64,000 bases of DNA from Microbacteriaceae bacterium (GTDB lineage: Bacteria > Actinomycetota > Actinomycetes > Actinomycetales > Microbacteriaceae): NCBI GenBank assembly GCA_025464975.1, contig JAODMT010000021.1:40132-104131 (forward strand). The letters are read 5' to 3'. Below are positions 34,551 to 44,264 of the stretch, in pieces. Each line of letters opens with the position of its first letter. The first letter of the stretch is position 1. Position numbers and translations under genes: made by a program. The notes beneath the pieces are model-generated. The model was not told where the DNA came from. It saw nothing but the letters and a program-made list of their open reading frames with translations, and did no database searches.

Positions 34551-35225
34551 ATGCGAGCCAGCGAGCGAGCCTATGCGACTCTGCGTGAGGACATCGTGGA
34601 TTGGCGGCTGCCACCCGGAAGCGTGCTTGCCGAGGTCGAGCAGTCCGAACGGCTTGGCGTCTCACGCACGCCGCTCCGCGAGGCGCTGGGCAGGCTCGTG
34701 ACCGACGGTCTCGTCGCCCAATTGGGCGGTCGCGGCCTCGTCGTGACCGGCGTATCAGTCGCCGACGTGACCGCACTGTTCGAGCTTCGCCAGGCGCTCG
34801 AGCAGGAGGCGGCTCGGCTCGCGGCCGCCCGCCGGGATCCCGCGCTGTTCCGAGCCTTGCAGGGGGAGTTCCGTGAGGCGTCCGTGCTCCTGAGCGACAC
34901 CGATCCGGGTCGCGTCCGGTACTACGAACTGGTCTCCCGATTCGACGGCGCGATGGATGCCGCGGCCGCCAACCCCTACCTCGTTGGCGCGCTGCGCTCG
35001 CTTCGACCGCACCTCGTGCGCATCCGGCGAGTATCCAAGGACAATCTGGAGCGCCTGCACACCGCCGCCCGCGAGCACCTGCTGATCGTGGACGCCGTGC
35101 TCGCGGGGGACGCCGAGCTCGCCGCCGCCGCCACGAGGGTGCACCTGCACCAAAGCCTGCGGAGCGTGCTCGCCTCCGCCGAACGACTTACTGCCGTCTC
35201 AGCCTCAACCAAAGGACAATCGTGA
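34551..35225 (+). CDS. GntR family transcriptional regulator, FCD domain (probable prp regulator)
   Basis: 224 residues; the ATG at 34551 has GGGAGGG four bases upstream. The winged helix has [20 protein letters not shown] and [20 protein letters not shown]. The FCD domain has [42 protein letters not shown] and [20 protein letters not shown]. It is only distantly related to the twin GntR proteins of this window. It overlaps prpD as GTGA, so it is the first gene of the 2-methylcitrate operon and very likely its regulator, sensing a pathway intermediate. Confidence 0.92.
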   Translation: MRASERAYATLREDIVDWRLPPGSVLAEVEQSERLGVSRTPLREALGRLVTDGLVAQLGGRGLVVTGVSVADVTALFELRQALEQEAARLAAARRDPALFRALQGEFREASVLLSDTDPGRVRYYELVSRFDGAMDAAAANPYLVGALRSLRPHLVRIRRVSKDNLERLHTAAREHLLIVDAVLAGDAELAAAATRVHLHQSLRSVLASAERLTAVSASTKGQS

Positions 35226-36721
35226 AACTTCATTCGGTGCGCGTTCATCGCAGCGACGAGAACCTGCCCCGCGAGCGTCAACTCGCCTGGAGCATCGCCG
35301 AGGTTGCGGCCGACCCGGTGGCCGTCAGCGACGAAGTCACCGAGATGGTGATCAACCGCCTTATCGACAACGCGGCGGTAGCTACCGCGTCGCTCAGCCG
35401 CCGGCCGGTCGTCGCCGCACGCGCGCAGGCCGAGGATCATCCGTACGAGCCGGGATCGACGGTGTTCGGCGTCGACGGCCGTTTCGGCCCGGAATGGGCG
35501 GCCTGGGCCAACGGGGTGGCGGTGCGGGAGCTGGACTACCACGACACCTTCCTTGCCGCCGAGTACTCGCACCCGGGTGACAACATCCCGCCGATCCTCG
35601 CCGTCGCCCAGCACCTCGGCAAGTCGGGAGCCGACCTCGTGCGCGGCATCGCGACCGGGTACGAGATTCAGGTCGACCTTGCCAAGGCGATCAGCCTGCA
35701 CGCTCACAAGATCGACCACGTCGCCCATCTCGGGCCGAGCGCCGCAGCGGGCATCGGCACGCTGCTCGGACTGCCCGTCGAGGTGATTTTCCATGCCATC
35801 GGTCAGGCGCTGCACACCACGACCGCGACCCGGCAGTCACGCAAGGGCGAAATCTCCAGCTGGAAGGCGTACGCCCCGGCCTTCGCCGGCAAAATGGCGG
35901 TCGAGGCCGTCGATCGTGCGATGCGCGGGCAGACCAGCCCGACTCCGATCTACGAGGGTGAGGACGGGGTGATCGCGTGGCTGCTCGACGGACCAGACGC
36001 GAGCTACGACGTGCCGCTACCGGAGGCCGGCGAAGCCAAGCGCGCCATCCTCGACACGTACACCAAGGAGCACTCGGCCGAGTATCAGGCGCAGGCCCTG
36101 ATCGATCTCGCCCGCCGGCTGCACAACGCGCACCCGCTGCTCGGCGTGGACACGATCGAGCGCGTCGTCATCCACACCAGCCACCACACCCACTTCGTCA
36201 TCGGGTCAGGTGCCAACGACCCGCAGAAATACGACCCGAGCGCGAGCCGCGAGACCCTCGACCACTCCATCCCCTACATCTTCACCGTCGCGCTGCAGGA
36301 CGGGGAATGGCATCACGAGCGCTCCTACGCCCCGGATCGGGCCAACCGCCCCGACACCGTCGCGCTCTGGAATCGGGTCGTCACCACGGAGGACGCGGAA
36401 TGGACTCGCCGCTACCACTCGATCGATCCGGCAGAGCAGGCCTTCGGCGGTCGCGTCGAGATCGTGCTGACCGACGGAACGACGATCGTTGACGAGATCG
36501 CCGTCGCGGACGCGCATCCGCTCGGCGCCCGCCCGTTCGACCGGGAGGACTACGTCGCCAAGTTCCGCGCGCTCGCGAGCGACGCTCTCGAGCCGACCGA
36601 AGCGGACCGTTTTCTCGACGTCGCGCAGCGCCTGCCTCAGCTCACTGCCGAGCAGCTAGGCGGCCTAACCGTCACAGCCAAGCCGGGATTCATCGTCCCG
36701 GGCCCGAAGGGACTCTTCTGA
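35222..36721 (+). CDS. prpD: 2-Methylcitrate dehydratase (MmgE/PrpD family)
   Basis: 499 residues, typical length, starting at the GTG that overlaps the regulator's stop. PrpD dehydrates 2-methylcitrate to methyl-aconitate in propionyl-CoA degradation. Family marks: [51 protein letters not shown] (with the conserved Asp/His of the active site), [11 protein letters not shown] and [21 protein letters not shown] near [18 protein letters not shown]. The next gene, prpB, begins on the last base of its stop (TGATG). Confidence 0.95.
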   Translation: MKLHSVRVHRSDENLPRERQLAWSIAEVAADPVAVSDEVTEMVINRLIDNAAVATASLSRRPVVAARAQAEDHPYEPGSTVFGVDGRFGPEWAAWANGVAVRELDYHDTFLAAEYSHPGDNIPPILAVAQHLGKSGADLVRGIATGYEIQVDLAKAISLHAHKIDHVAHLGPSAAAGIGTLLGLPVEVIFHAIGQALHTTTATRQSRKGEISSWKAYAPAFAGKMAVEAVDRAMRGQTSPTPIYEGEDGVIAWLLDGPDASYDVPLPEAGEAKRAILDTYTKEHSAEYQAQALIDLARRLHNAHPLLGVDTIERVVIHTSHHTHFVIGSGANDPQKYDPSASRETLDHSIPYIFTVALQDGEWHHERSYAPDRANRPDTVALWNRVVTTEDAEWTRRYHSIDPAEQAFGGRVEIVLTDGTTIVDEIAVADAHPLGARPFDREDYVAKFRALASDALEPTEADRFLDVAQRLPQLTAEQLGGLTVTAKPGFIVPGPKGLF

Positions 36722-37650
36722 TGCTCTATACCTCCACGCCACCGGCCGACAAGCGTGCTACATTCCGCGCCGCCCTCGCGAGCGGCGAACTTCAGCTCGT
36801 TCCCGGCGCCTTCAACCCGTTGAGCGCGAAGCTCATCCAAGAGAAGGGCTTCGACGGCGTCTACATCTCCGGGGCAGTGATCGCCGCAGATCTCGGACTG
36901 CCCGACATCGGTCTCACGACCCTCACCGAGGTCGCGCTGCGGGCACGGCAGATCAGTCGCATGACCGACCTGCCCACCCTCGTCGACGCGGACACCGGAT
37001 TCGGCGAACCGATGAACGTCGCGAGAACCGTGCAGGAACTCGAGGATGCCGGCGTCGCCGGGCTGCACATCGAGGACCAGGTCAACCCCAAGCGGTGCGG
37101 GCACCTCGACGGGAAGGCCGTTGTCGACACCGAGACGGCGACCAAGCGCATCCGGGCCGCGGTCGACGCCAGGCGCGACCCGAACCTGCTGATCATGGCT
37201 CGCACGGACATCCGCGCCATCGACGGTCTCGCCGTTGCCGTCGACCGCGCAAAGGCGCTCGTCGACGCCGGGGCGGATGCGATCTTCCCGGAGGCAATGG
37301 TCGATCTCTCCGAGTTCGAGGCTATGCGCAAGGCCGTGGACGTGCCGATCCTCGCCAACATGACCGAATTCGGGAAGAGCGAGCTGTTCTCCGTCGATCA
37401 ACTCGCCGGCGTCGGGGTCAATCTGGTCATCTTTCCGGTGAGCCTTCTGCGGCTCGCGATGGGGGCGGCGGAACGTGGCCTCGATACGATCAAGAGGGAT
37501 GGTTCGTTGAATTCGGAGGTGACGAACATGCAGACGCGTGCGAGGCTCTATGAACTACTCGACTACGAGGCGTATGGCTCGTTCGACCAGTCGATCTTCA
37601 ACTTCCAGCTTCACGATTCAGAAGTACCCACGAAGGAGCACCATGATTGA
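36721..37650 (+). CDS. prpB: 2-Methylisocitrate lyase
   Basis: 309 residues. It cleaves methylisocitrate to pyruvate and succinate. A PEP mutase/isocitrate lyase barrel: FDGVYISGAVIAADLGLPDIG, PTLVDADTGFGEPMNVARTV (metal-binding Asp residues), GLHIEDQVNPKRCGHLDGK with the KRCGH catalytic cysteine, MARTDIRAI, and ADAIFPEAMVDLSEF. It is translationally coupled to prpD upstream and overlaps prpC by 8 bases downstream. Confidence 0.95.
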   Translation: MLYTSTPPADKRATFRAALASGELQLVPGAFNPLSAKLIQEKGFDGVYISGAVIAADLGLPDIGLTTLTEVALRARQISRMTDLPTLVDADTGFGEPMNVARTVQELEDAGVAGLHIEDQVNPKRCGHLDGKAVVDTETATKRIRAAVDARRDPNLLIMARTDIRAIDGLAVAVDRAKALVDAGADAIFPEAMVDLSEFEAMRKAVDVPILANMTEFGKSELFSVDQLAGVGVNLVIFPVSLLRLAMGAAERGLDTIKRDGSLNSEVTNMQTRARLYELLDYEAYGSFDQSIFNFQLHDSEVPTKEHHD

Positions 37651-38770
37651 CCAGGACATCCATAAGGGACTTGCCGGCGTAGTCGTCGACTACACGGCCG
37701 TTTCCAAGGTCAACCCCGAGACGAATTCGCTGTTGTACCGCGGTTATCCGGTGCAGGAACTCGCCGCTCAGTGCTCCTTCGAAGAGGTCGCGTACCTGCT
37801 CTGGCACGGCGAACTTCCGGATGGTGGGCAGCTTGCCGAGTTCGAATCGCTCGAGCGTTCGCTGCGTGGGCTCGACGACAATGTGAAGCGCGTGATCAAC
37901 GACCTTCCGCTCACCGCACACCCGATGGACGTCGTGCGCACCGCCGTGAGCGTCATAGGCGCAAACGACCCGGACGCCGCCGACTCAAGCCCGGAGTCGA
38001 ATCTCACCAAGTCCATCGCGCTGCTCGCTAAGCTGCCGGCGATCGTTGCGTACGACCAGCGGCGGCGCCGCGGCCAGGACATCGTCGAACCACGGGACGA
38101 CCTCGGTTACAGCGCAAACTTCTTGCACATGACGTTCGGCGATGTGCCGGATCTCGTCGTGGTGAACGCGTTCGACGTGTCGATGATCCTCTACGCCGAG
38201 CACTCCTTCAACGCGTCGACATTCACCGCGCGGGTGATTACCTCGACTCTCGCCGACCTGTACTCGGCCGTCGTCGGCGCGATCGGCGCGCTGAAGGGCC
38301 CACTCCACGGCGGGGCAAACGAGGCCGTCATGCACACCTTCGACGAGATCGGCTCCGCCGACCGAGTGGAGGCCTGGCTCGACGCGGCGCTCGCGGAGAA
38401 GCGCAAGATCATGGGCTTCGGTCACCGGGTATATAAGAACGGTGACTCGCGAGTGCCGACGATGAAGACCGCACTCGATACGCTCGCCGCCGAGTTCGAC
38501 GCCGGCGGCCTGGTCGAGCTCTACGAGGCGCTCGAGGCCGCGATGCAAGAGCGGAAAAACATCAAGCCGAATCTCGACTACCCATCCGGTCCGGCCTACA
38601 GCCTCATCGGCTACGACACCGAGATGTTCACCCCGCTGTTCGTGGCCAGCCGCGTCACCGGCTGGACGGCGCACATTATGGAGCAATTGCAGTCCAACAC
38701 GCTCATCCGCCCCCTCAGCCTGTACAACGGACCCGACGAGCGGCACGTTCCCGCGTCGGAGAAGAACTGA
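37643..38770 (+). CDS. prpC: 2-Methylcitrate synthase / citrate synthase
   Basis: 375 residues from the ATG at 37643, with AAGGAG upstream. The length and the start IHKGLAGVVVDYTAVSKVN are those of the short (type II) synthases that condense propionyl-CoA with oxaloacetate. The catalytic His and Asp regions are visible: EHSFNASTFTARV, GPLHGGANEAVM, IMGFGHRVYKNGDSRVPTMK (active-site His) and RVTGWTAHIMEQ, with the Arg of RPLSLYNGP. It completes the operon regulator-prpD-prpB-prpC. No acyl-CoA ligase gene (prpE) is in the window. Confidence 0.93.
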   Translation: MIDQDIHKGLAGVVVDYTAVSKVNPETNSLLYRGYPVQELAAQCSFEEVAYLLWHGELPDGGQLAEFESLERSLRGLDDNVKRVINDLPLTAHPMDVVRTAVSVIGANDPDAADSSPESNLTKSIALLAKLPAIVAYDQRRRRGQDIVEPRDDLGYSANFLHMTFGDVPDLVVVNAFDVSMILYAEHSFNASTFTARVITSTLADLYSAVVGAIGALKGPLHGGANEAVMHTFDEIGSADRVEAWLDAALAEKRKIMGFGHRVYKNGDSRVPTMKTALDTLAAEFDAGGLVELYEALEAAMQERKNIKPNLDYPSGPAYSLIGYDTEMFTPLFVASRVTGWTAHIMEQLQSNTLIRPLSLYNGPDERHVPASEKN

Positions 38771-38784
38771 CTGGCGGCAGCTGA

Positions 38785-39639
<855 letters not shown>

Positions 39640-39653
39640 CGCGATCCGTGGGT

Positions 39654-39748
39654 CTCGACTTCGCGGGTCGAACGTATCCGTGGGTCGAGTAGGGCGCTCA
39701 GCGCCCAGCCGTGGGTCGAGTAGGGCGCTCAGCGCCCGTATCGAGACC
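39654..39748. repeat. GTCGAGTAG-family repeat, tandem pair
   Basis: The unit CCGTGGGTCGAGTAGGGCGC plus TCAGCGCCC occurs twice (39678-39706 and 39709-39737), followed by GTATCGAGACC (39738-39748). GTGGGTCTCGACTTCGCGGG at 39654 is a decayed arm in front. GGCGCTCAGCGCC is itself a palindrome. It lies directly behind the aldo/keto reductase. Confidence 0.85.
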
Positions 39749-39795
39749 GTGGCGGCGGAATGCCCCGGGTCGCGTGTCGGAGAGAGGTGTCACCC

Positions 39796-39883
39796 CTTCC
39801 GAAATCCATGCAATCCGGGGTGTCTTGCGGTGTGTTGACCCCGACACGCCGCGCTGACGCGCAGATTGCATGCATTTCGGAAG
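39796..39883. repeat. 88-bp palindromic repeat, family B, copy 1
   Basis: The left arm CTTCCGAAATCCATGCAATC (39796-39815) is answered by 39864-39883, whose reverse complement differs at one of 20 positions. The copy at 55727-55814 has the same length, with its centre best matching in reverse orientation. It lies between the convergent aldo/keto reductase and MBL hydrolase genes. Confidence 0.85.
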
Positions 39884-39924
39884 AAGGACGCCGCTTGGGT
39901 GGCCGGCTCTCGAATATGCTCGCT

Positions 39925-39988
39925 GCGATCGCTACTCGACCCGCGGAGTACGGAGTGCGCGCGGGAGGTGGCTACTCGACCCGCGGAG
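39925..39988. repeat. GTCGAGTAG-family repeat at the 3' end of the MBL hydrolase gene
   Basis: CGATCGCTACTCGACCCGCG near 39930-39949 and GGCTACTCGACCCGCGGAGG near 39968-39987, separated by GC-rich sequence. The second copy overlaps the end of the next gene and supplies its last codons and its TAG stop. With the pieces at 39654 and 39796, the whole 330-base gap is repeat-derived. Confidence 0.75.
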
Positions 39989-40745
39989 GGTTAGGCAGGA
40001 GCGGGACCCGCACCCCTCGCGGCGTATCCACCAGGAGTCCGGTTCCCTCGAAGGCGGCCTCGAGCTGTTGCCGGGAGTGACTGAAGTGAGTCCAGTCCTC
40101 GGTGTGAAGACCGACGACCGTCGACGCACCGAGGGCCTTCGCCGCGGCGACGGCATCCGCGGAGGTCAAGGTCAGGTCGCCTTCGAAGCGTTCGCTGCGG
40201 GCGGCTCCGGCGAATATCAGTGCAATGTCCACCGGGGCGAAACGTTCGGCGATCTGCCTCACAAGCGGCAGTGACGCGTTGTCGCCACTCACATAGACAA
40301 TCGGCTCACCTTGCGCCTCGAGCATGAATCCGATTACCGGGCCGATCCGGGGCTCGACGCCGGGCGGCCCGTGGAGGGCCGGCATCGCGGTGACGGTCAC
40401 TCCGCCGATCTCGTAGCTCTCCCAGTTGTCCAAGCCTATGACACTGCCGCCGAAGAGGTCGCTCGCCGCCTGCTGGGTGCTGAGCGTCGGGATGCCCTGC
40501 GCGATGAGTTCGAGCCCCTCCCAGTCGAGGTTGTCCTTGTGCCCGTGGTGGGAGAGCAGCACGAGGTCGATCTGCCCGAGATCGGCGCGAGCGATGCCCG
40601 GACCGGCGGTCTTCACGAAGGTCGCTTCGCCCTGCGAGCCGTACGCCTGCGGCGGGTCAAAAGTGGGATCTGTCACTATCCGAAGGCCGGCAAATTCGAG
40701 AAGCGAGGTGGGGCCGCCGATGAAAGTGATAGCTGTGGTAGACAC
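39972..40745 (-). CDS. MBL-fold metal-dependent hydrolase (UlaG/UPF0173-like)
   Basis: 257 residues, with the beta-lactamase fold of the L-ascorbate-6-phosphate lactonase/UPF0173 branch: [56 protein letters not shown] and [13 protein letters not shown]. The metal motif HxHxDH is here HGHKDN, so the last His is replaced by Asn, suggesting altered metal binding. The last residues (PPRVE) and stop come from a GTCGAGTAG repeat. Its start is only 23 bases from the divergent YyaL-like gene, so promoters must overlap coding sequence. The substrate is unknown. Confidence 0.85.
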   Translation of the reverse strand: MSTTAITFIGGPTSLLEFAGLRIVTDPTFDPPQAYGSQGEATFVKTAGPGIARADLGQIDLVLLSHHGHKDNLDWEGLELIAQGIPTLSTQQAASDLFGGSVIGLDNWESYEIGGVTVTAMPALHGPPGVEPRIGPVIGFMLEAQGEPIVYVSGDNASLPLVRQIAERFAPVDIALIFAGAARSERFEGDLTLTSADAVAAAKALGASTVVGLHTEDWTHFSHSRQQLEAAFEGTGLLVDTPRGVRVPLLPNPPRVE

Positions 40746-40768
40746 CCCCCGAGCCTACGCTGGGAGAC

Positions 40769-42670
40769 ATGTCCAACCGTCTCAGCGAAGCCGTTAGCCC
40801 CTACCTGCTCTCGCACGCAGACAACCCGGTGAACTGGTTCCCCTGGGGCGAAGACGCATTCGCCGAAGCGCGCCAGCGAGAGGTGCCGCTGCTGGTCTCC
40901 ATCGGATATTCCACGTGCCACTGGTGTCACGTCATGGCCCGAGAGAGCTTCAGCGACCCCGAGATCGCCGACCTGCTGAACGAAAACTTCGTGTCCGTGA
41001 AGGTCGACCGGGAGGAACACCCGGATGTCGACGCGAGCTACATCGCGGCGGCCGGAGCGTTCACCCCCAACCTGGGCTGGCCACTCAACGTGTTTGTTAC
41101 GCCAGACGGCAAGCCATTCTTCGCCGGAACCTACTGGCCGCCGATGGCGCTCGGGCAGCATCCCTCGTTCCGGCAGGTGCTCAGCGCCGTGCTCGACGCG
41201 TGGTCGACTAGGCGGACCGACGTCGAATCGACGGCCAACGCGGTGGCCGATGCGCTTCGCGCAAGCGGGACGCTCGCGCCGGATAACGCGAGGCCCGCGT
41301 CGCCTCCCGATGCCGCCCACTTCGCTGAGGCGGTGGCCCAACTCCTCGGCTACGAGGATCCCGAGTTTGGCGGCTTTGGCGGGGCACCAAAGTTCCCCTC
41401 CGCTCCGGTGCTGGACTTCCTGCTCGAACGAGGCGCGGCCGGCGACGCGGATGCGCTCGGTCTCGCCCACCGCTGCCTCGAGGCCATCGCCGGCCTCAAC
41501 TGGACCGGTGTGCGTCCGGTCTCCGCCCTTCGTGATTGCGTTGAGGGCGGGTTCTTTCGCTACGCGACGCGGCGCGACTGGACCGAGCCGCACTACGAAC
41601 GAATGCTCTACGACAACGCGCAGTTGCTTACCGCCTTCACCCGACTGGAACAGCTGGAGGCTGACGAGAGCCACGCCCAACTCGACGTCATCGAGGGCAT
41701 CGCCGCCTTCCTCATCGAGGTGATGGAACAACCGGGCGGTGGATTCGCGTCGGCTCAGGACAGCGAGAGCACGGTCAACGGGCTCCGGGTCGAAGGAGGG
41801 TACTACCTGCTGGATGGCGCGGCGCGGGTCGGGCAGCCGCCGCCGGCCCTCGACGAGAAGCTGATCACCGGATGGAACGGGCTCGCCATCGGCGCCCTCG
41901 CAACCGCCGGCTTCGCATTCGAACGAGAGCCCTGGATCGACGCGGCCCGCAGGGCGGCCGACGCACTAATCGCCAGGCACCTGCTCCCCGACGGGACTGT
42001 GCTTCGCGCCTCCGTCCGCGGGAGGGCGTCGACCTCGAGTGCGACCCTCGAGGACTACGGGATGCTCGCGACGGCCCTGATTCAGCTTTCGACGGCGACC
42101 GGCGAGGTCGAGTACGCGCTAGTGGCTCGTGGCCTTGTCGACCGCGTCATGGCCGCCGGGGGAGCGGCCCCGTTCGGCGTCCCCGGCGGCGCCGACCCGG
42201 TGCTCGCCGCGCATGGGCTCGCCCTCGAAGTCGACCCTTCCGAGGGCGCCTACCCGTCGGGACTCAGCGCCATGGCCGGGGCAAGCTATTCGCTCTACCT
42301 ACTCACCGGATACGACCGATACCGGGAAGCAAGCGCCCGAGTCATCGAAATGCTGACCCCGCTCGCCCTGCGGCGACCCATCTCGTTCGGGGGAACTCTT
42401 GCCGTGGCATCCGCGCTCTCGGAGCCGATCCGTCAGCTCATCGTAGTGACCGACGACGCGCACTCCGCTCTCGCCGCCGTAGCCCGAGCCAGCTTCCACA
42501 GCGGGTCCCTAGCCGTGGTGCTCAGTCGTGAGCAGGCGGCCCGGTTCGCGGGGGCCGGATTCGAACTGTTCGCCCGGCGGGTGGGGGCGGGCGCTTACCT
42601 CTGCCAGAACTTCGTCTGCCGACTTCCGCTCACCGAGGCCGAGGAACTGCGGATCGCTCTGGCCGCCTAG
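40769..42670 (+). CDS. YyaL/DUF255 thioredoxin-domain protein (spermatogenesis-associated protein 20 family)
   Basis: 633 residues. The N-terminal thioredoxin-like domain (1-165) has [29 protein letters not shown] (CxxC) and [15 protein letters not shown]. The long (alpha/alpha)6 barrel related to N-acylglucosamine epimerases has [44 protein letters not shown], and [16 protein letters not shown]. Such proteins occur in all kingdoms; their activity is not established. It is divergent from the MBL hydrolase. The following gene is 80 bases on. Confidence 0.9.
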   Translation: MSNRLSEAVSPYLLSHADNPVNWFPWGEDAFAEARQREVPLLVSIGYSTCHWCHVMARESFSDPEIADLLNENFVSVKVDREEHPDVDASYIAAAGAFTPNLGWPLNVFVTPDGKPFFAGTYWPPMALGQHPSFRQVLSAVLDAWSTRRTDVESTANAVADALRASGTLAPDNARPASPPDAAHFAEAVAQLLGYEDPEFGGFGGAPKFPSAPVLDFLLERGAAGDADALGLAHRCLEAIAGLNWTGVRPVSALRDCVEGGFFRYATRRDWTEPHYERMLYDNAQLLTAFTRLEQLEADESHAQLDVIEGIAAFLIEVMEQPGGGFASAQDSESTVNGLRVEGGYYLLDGAARVGQPPPALDEKLITGWNGLAIGALATAGFAFEREPWIDAARRAADALIARHLLPDGTVLRASVRGRASTSSATLEDYGMLATALIQLSTATGEVEYALVARGLVDRVMAAGGAAPFGVPGGADPVLAAHGLALEVDPSEGAYPSGLSAMAGASYSLYLLTGYDRYREASARVIEMLTPLALRRPISFGGTLAVASALSEPIRQLIVVTDDAHSALAAVARASFHSGSLAVVLSREQAARFAGAGFELFARRVGAGAYLCQNFVCRLPLTEAEELRIALAA

Positions 42671-42750
42671 TGGATGACCTTGCGGGCTGCGATCACTCCC
42701 TCGTTCGTCTCATTTAGTCTGTACAAAGGTCACAACGAAAGGCACATTGA

Positions 42751-43578
42751 ATGACAGTCCCCACCATCGCTCTCAACGACGGAACCCAGATTCCCCAGCT
42801 CGGCTTCGGCGTGTTCCTGGTCGACCCTGATGACACCGAGCGGATCGTGTCCGACGCTCTCGAGGCGGGCTACCGTCACATCGATACGGCCGCCGGGTAT
42901 AACAACGAGGAGGGCGTCGGCCGAGCGATCGCGGCATCCGGTCTCTCCCGTGACGAGATCTACGTCACGACCAAGCTGAAGAACGACGACCAGGGAGCGA
43001 AGACCGCCCCGATCGCCCTGCAGCGCAGCCTCGACAATCTCGGCCTCGAGCAGGTCGACCTGTACCTGATCCACTGGCCGACCCCGGCGAAGGATCTCTA
43101 CGTCGAGACCTGGAAGGCGCTCGAGGAGCTCCGCGCAGCGGGCAAGACCCGCAGCATCGGCGTCTCGAACTTCATGGTGCCTCATCTGGAGCGTCTGCTC
43201 GCCGAGACGGACACCATTCCTGCGGTGAACCAGATCGAACTGCACCCCTACCACCAGCAGCCCGCGGTCACCGCGTTCGGCAACGAGCACGGCATCGCGA
43301 CCGAGGCGTGGGGTCCGCTCGGCCAGGCCAAGTACCCGCTGCTCGAACTGCCGGAGATCACCGCGGTCGCCGCGGCGCACGGCAAGTCGCCCGCGCAGGT
43401 CGTCCTGCGCTGGCACATCCAGCAGGGCAACATCGTGTTCCCGAAGTCGAACAGCCGAGCGCGGATCGCGGAGAACTTCGACCTGTTCGATTTCGAGCTC
43501 AGCCAGACCGAGCAGTCGTCGATCACTGACCTCGAGCGGGCCGGTCGGGTCGGCGGCGACCCGAACGTCGTCAACTAG
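42751..43578 (+). CDS. Aldo/keto reductase (paralogue 2)
   Basis: 275 residues, the same length as the gene at 38812 and very similar to it ([40 protein letters not shown]). Tetrad: Asp/Tyr in HIDTAAGYNNEEG, Lys in VTTKLKNDD, His in [18 protein letters not shown] precedes the ATG. The pair encloses the MBL hydrolase and YyaL genes, suggesting a local duplication. A strong hairpin follows the stop codon. Confidence 0.92.
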   Translation: MTVPTIALNDGTQIPQLGFGVFLVDPDDTERIVSDALEAGYRHIDTAAGYNNEEGVGRAIAASGLSRDEIYVTTKLKNDDQGAKTAPIALQRSLDNLGLEQVDLYLIHWPTPAKDLYVETWKALEELRAAGKTRSIGVSNFMVPHLERLLAETDTIPAVNQIELHPYHQQPAVTAFGNEHGIATEAWGPLGQAKYPLLELPEITAVAAAHGKSPAQVVLRWHIQQGNIVFPKSNSRARIAENFDLFDFELSQTEQSSITDLERAGRVGGDPNVVN

Positions 43579-43597
43579 GGCACGAGCAATACCCTGA

Positions 43598-43642
43598 CGC
43601 CGCGGGGAGCGACCGACCAACAGGTGGTCGAGCCCCGCGGCG
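43598..43642. terminator. Probable bidirectional terminator hairpin
   Basis: CGCCGCGGGG (43598-43607) pairs perfectly with CCCCGCGGCG (43633-43642); an inner GACC/GGTC pair extends the structure. It stands 19 bases behind the aldo/keto reductase and 46 bases before the end of the convergent CoA-binding gene. There is no T run, as is common in this phylum. Confidence 0.6.
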
Positions 43643-43688
43643 CCGAACGCTTCGGTGAGGTTTCCCTCCTGGGGAAGCGGGCCGGTAG

Positions 43689-44264
43689 CTAGCGAATGGC
43701 CTTGCGGGCCGAGATCACGCCGGTGTCGAAGCCGAGCAGGTGAAGGCCGCCGTGGAAGCGGGCATGCTCGATCTTGATGCACCGGTCCATGACCACGGTC
43801 AGTCCCTTGCTTTCACCGTAGATGGCGGCATCCTGGTTCCATATCCCCAGTTGAACCCACACCACCGGGCTGCCGATCGCGAGAACCTCGTCGACGACCG
43901 CGGGGATGTCGCTCGCCTTGCGGAACACGTCGACGATATCCGGAACCTCGGGAAGCGACGCGAGGTCGGGATAGGCCTTCTGGCCGAGGATGGTGTCGGC
44001 GTTCGGGTTGACGAAGTACACCCGGTAGTCGCTCGACTGTTGCAGGTAGGTGCCGACGAAGTAACTCGAGCGGGCCGGGTTCGGAGACGCGCCGACAATC
44101 GCGATCGACTTCGCCTTGCGCAGAATTCCGAGCCGCTCCTTCGCGCTCGGGCCCACCCAGGTGCGCTCCGACCGCAGCCGTTTCGCCAGCGGGGAGTCCG
44201 GGGGAAGTTCGCAGCTCAGTCCGTTGGCCAGGACGGTGACATCCGGTGCCTCTGCAATCGTCAT
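43689..44264 (-). CDS. CoA-binding domain protein (YccU family)
   Basis: 191 residues, with the Rossmann-type CoA_binding domain: SIAIVGASPNPARSSYFVGTYL, YRVYFVNPNADTILGQKAYPDLASLPE, VDVFRKASDIPAVVDEVLAIG and VVWVQLGIWNQDAA, closing with VMDRCIKIEHARFHGGLHLLG. It binds CoA or a related nucleotide; its biochemical role is not known. Its ATG overlaps the stop of metY by one base (TAATG), so it is translationally coupled to sulfhydrylase synthesis, an arrangement seen in other Actinobacteria. Confidence 0.92.
   Translation of the reverse strand: MTIAEAPDVTVLANGLSCELPPDSPLAKRLRSERTWVGPSAKERLGILRKAKSIAIVGASPNPARSSYFVGTYLQQSSDYRVYFVNPNADTILGQKAYPDLASLPEVPDIVDVFRKASDIPAVVDEVLAIGSPVVWVQLGIWNQDAAIYGESKGLTVVMDRCIKIEHARFHGGLHLLGFDTGVISARKAIR

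Noticed and set aside
39654..39988. CRISPR array
   Set aside because: Units are not regularly spaced, spacers are lacking, the same elements occur singly elsewhere, and no cas gene is present.
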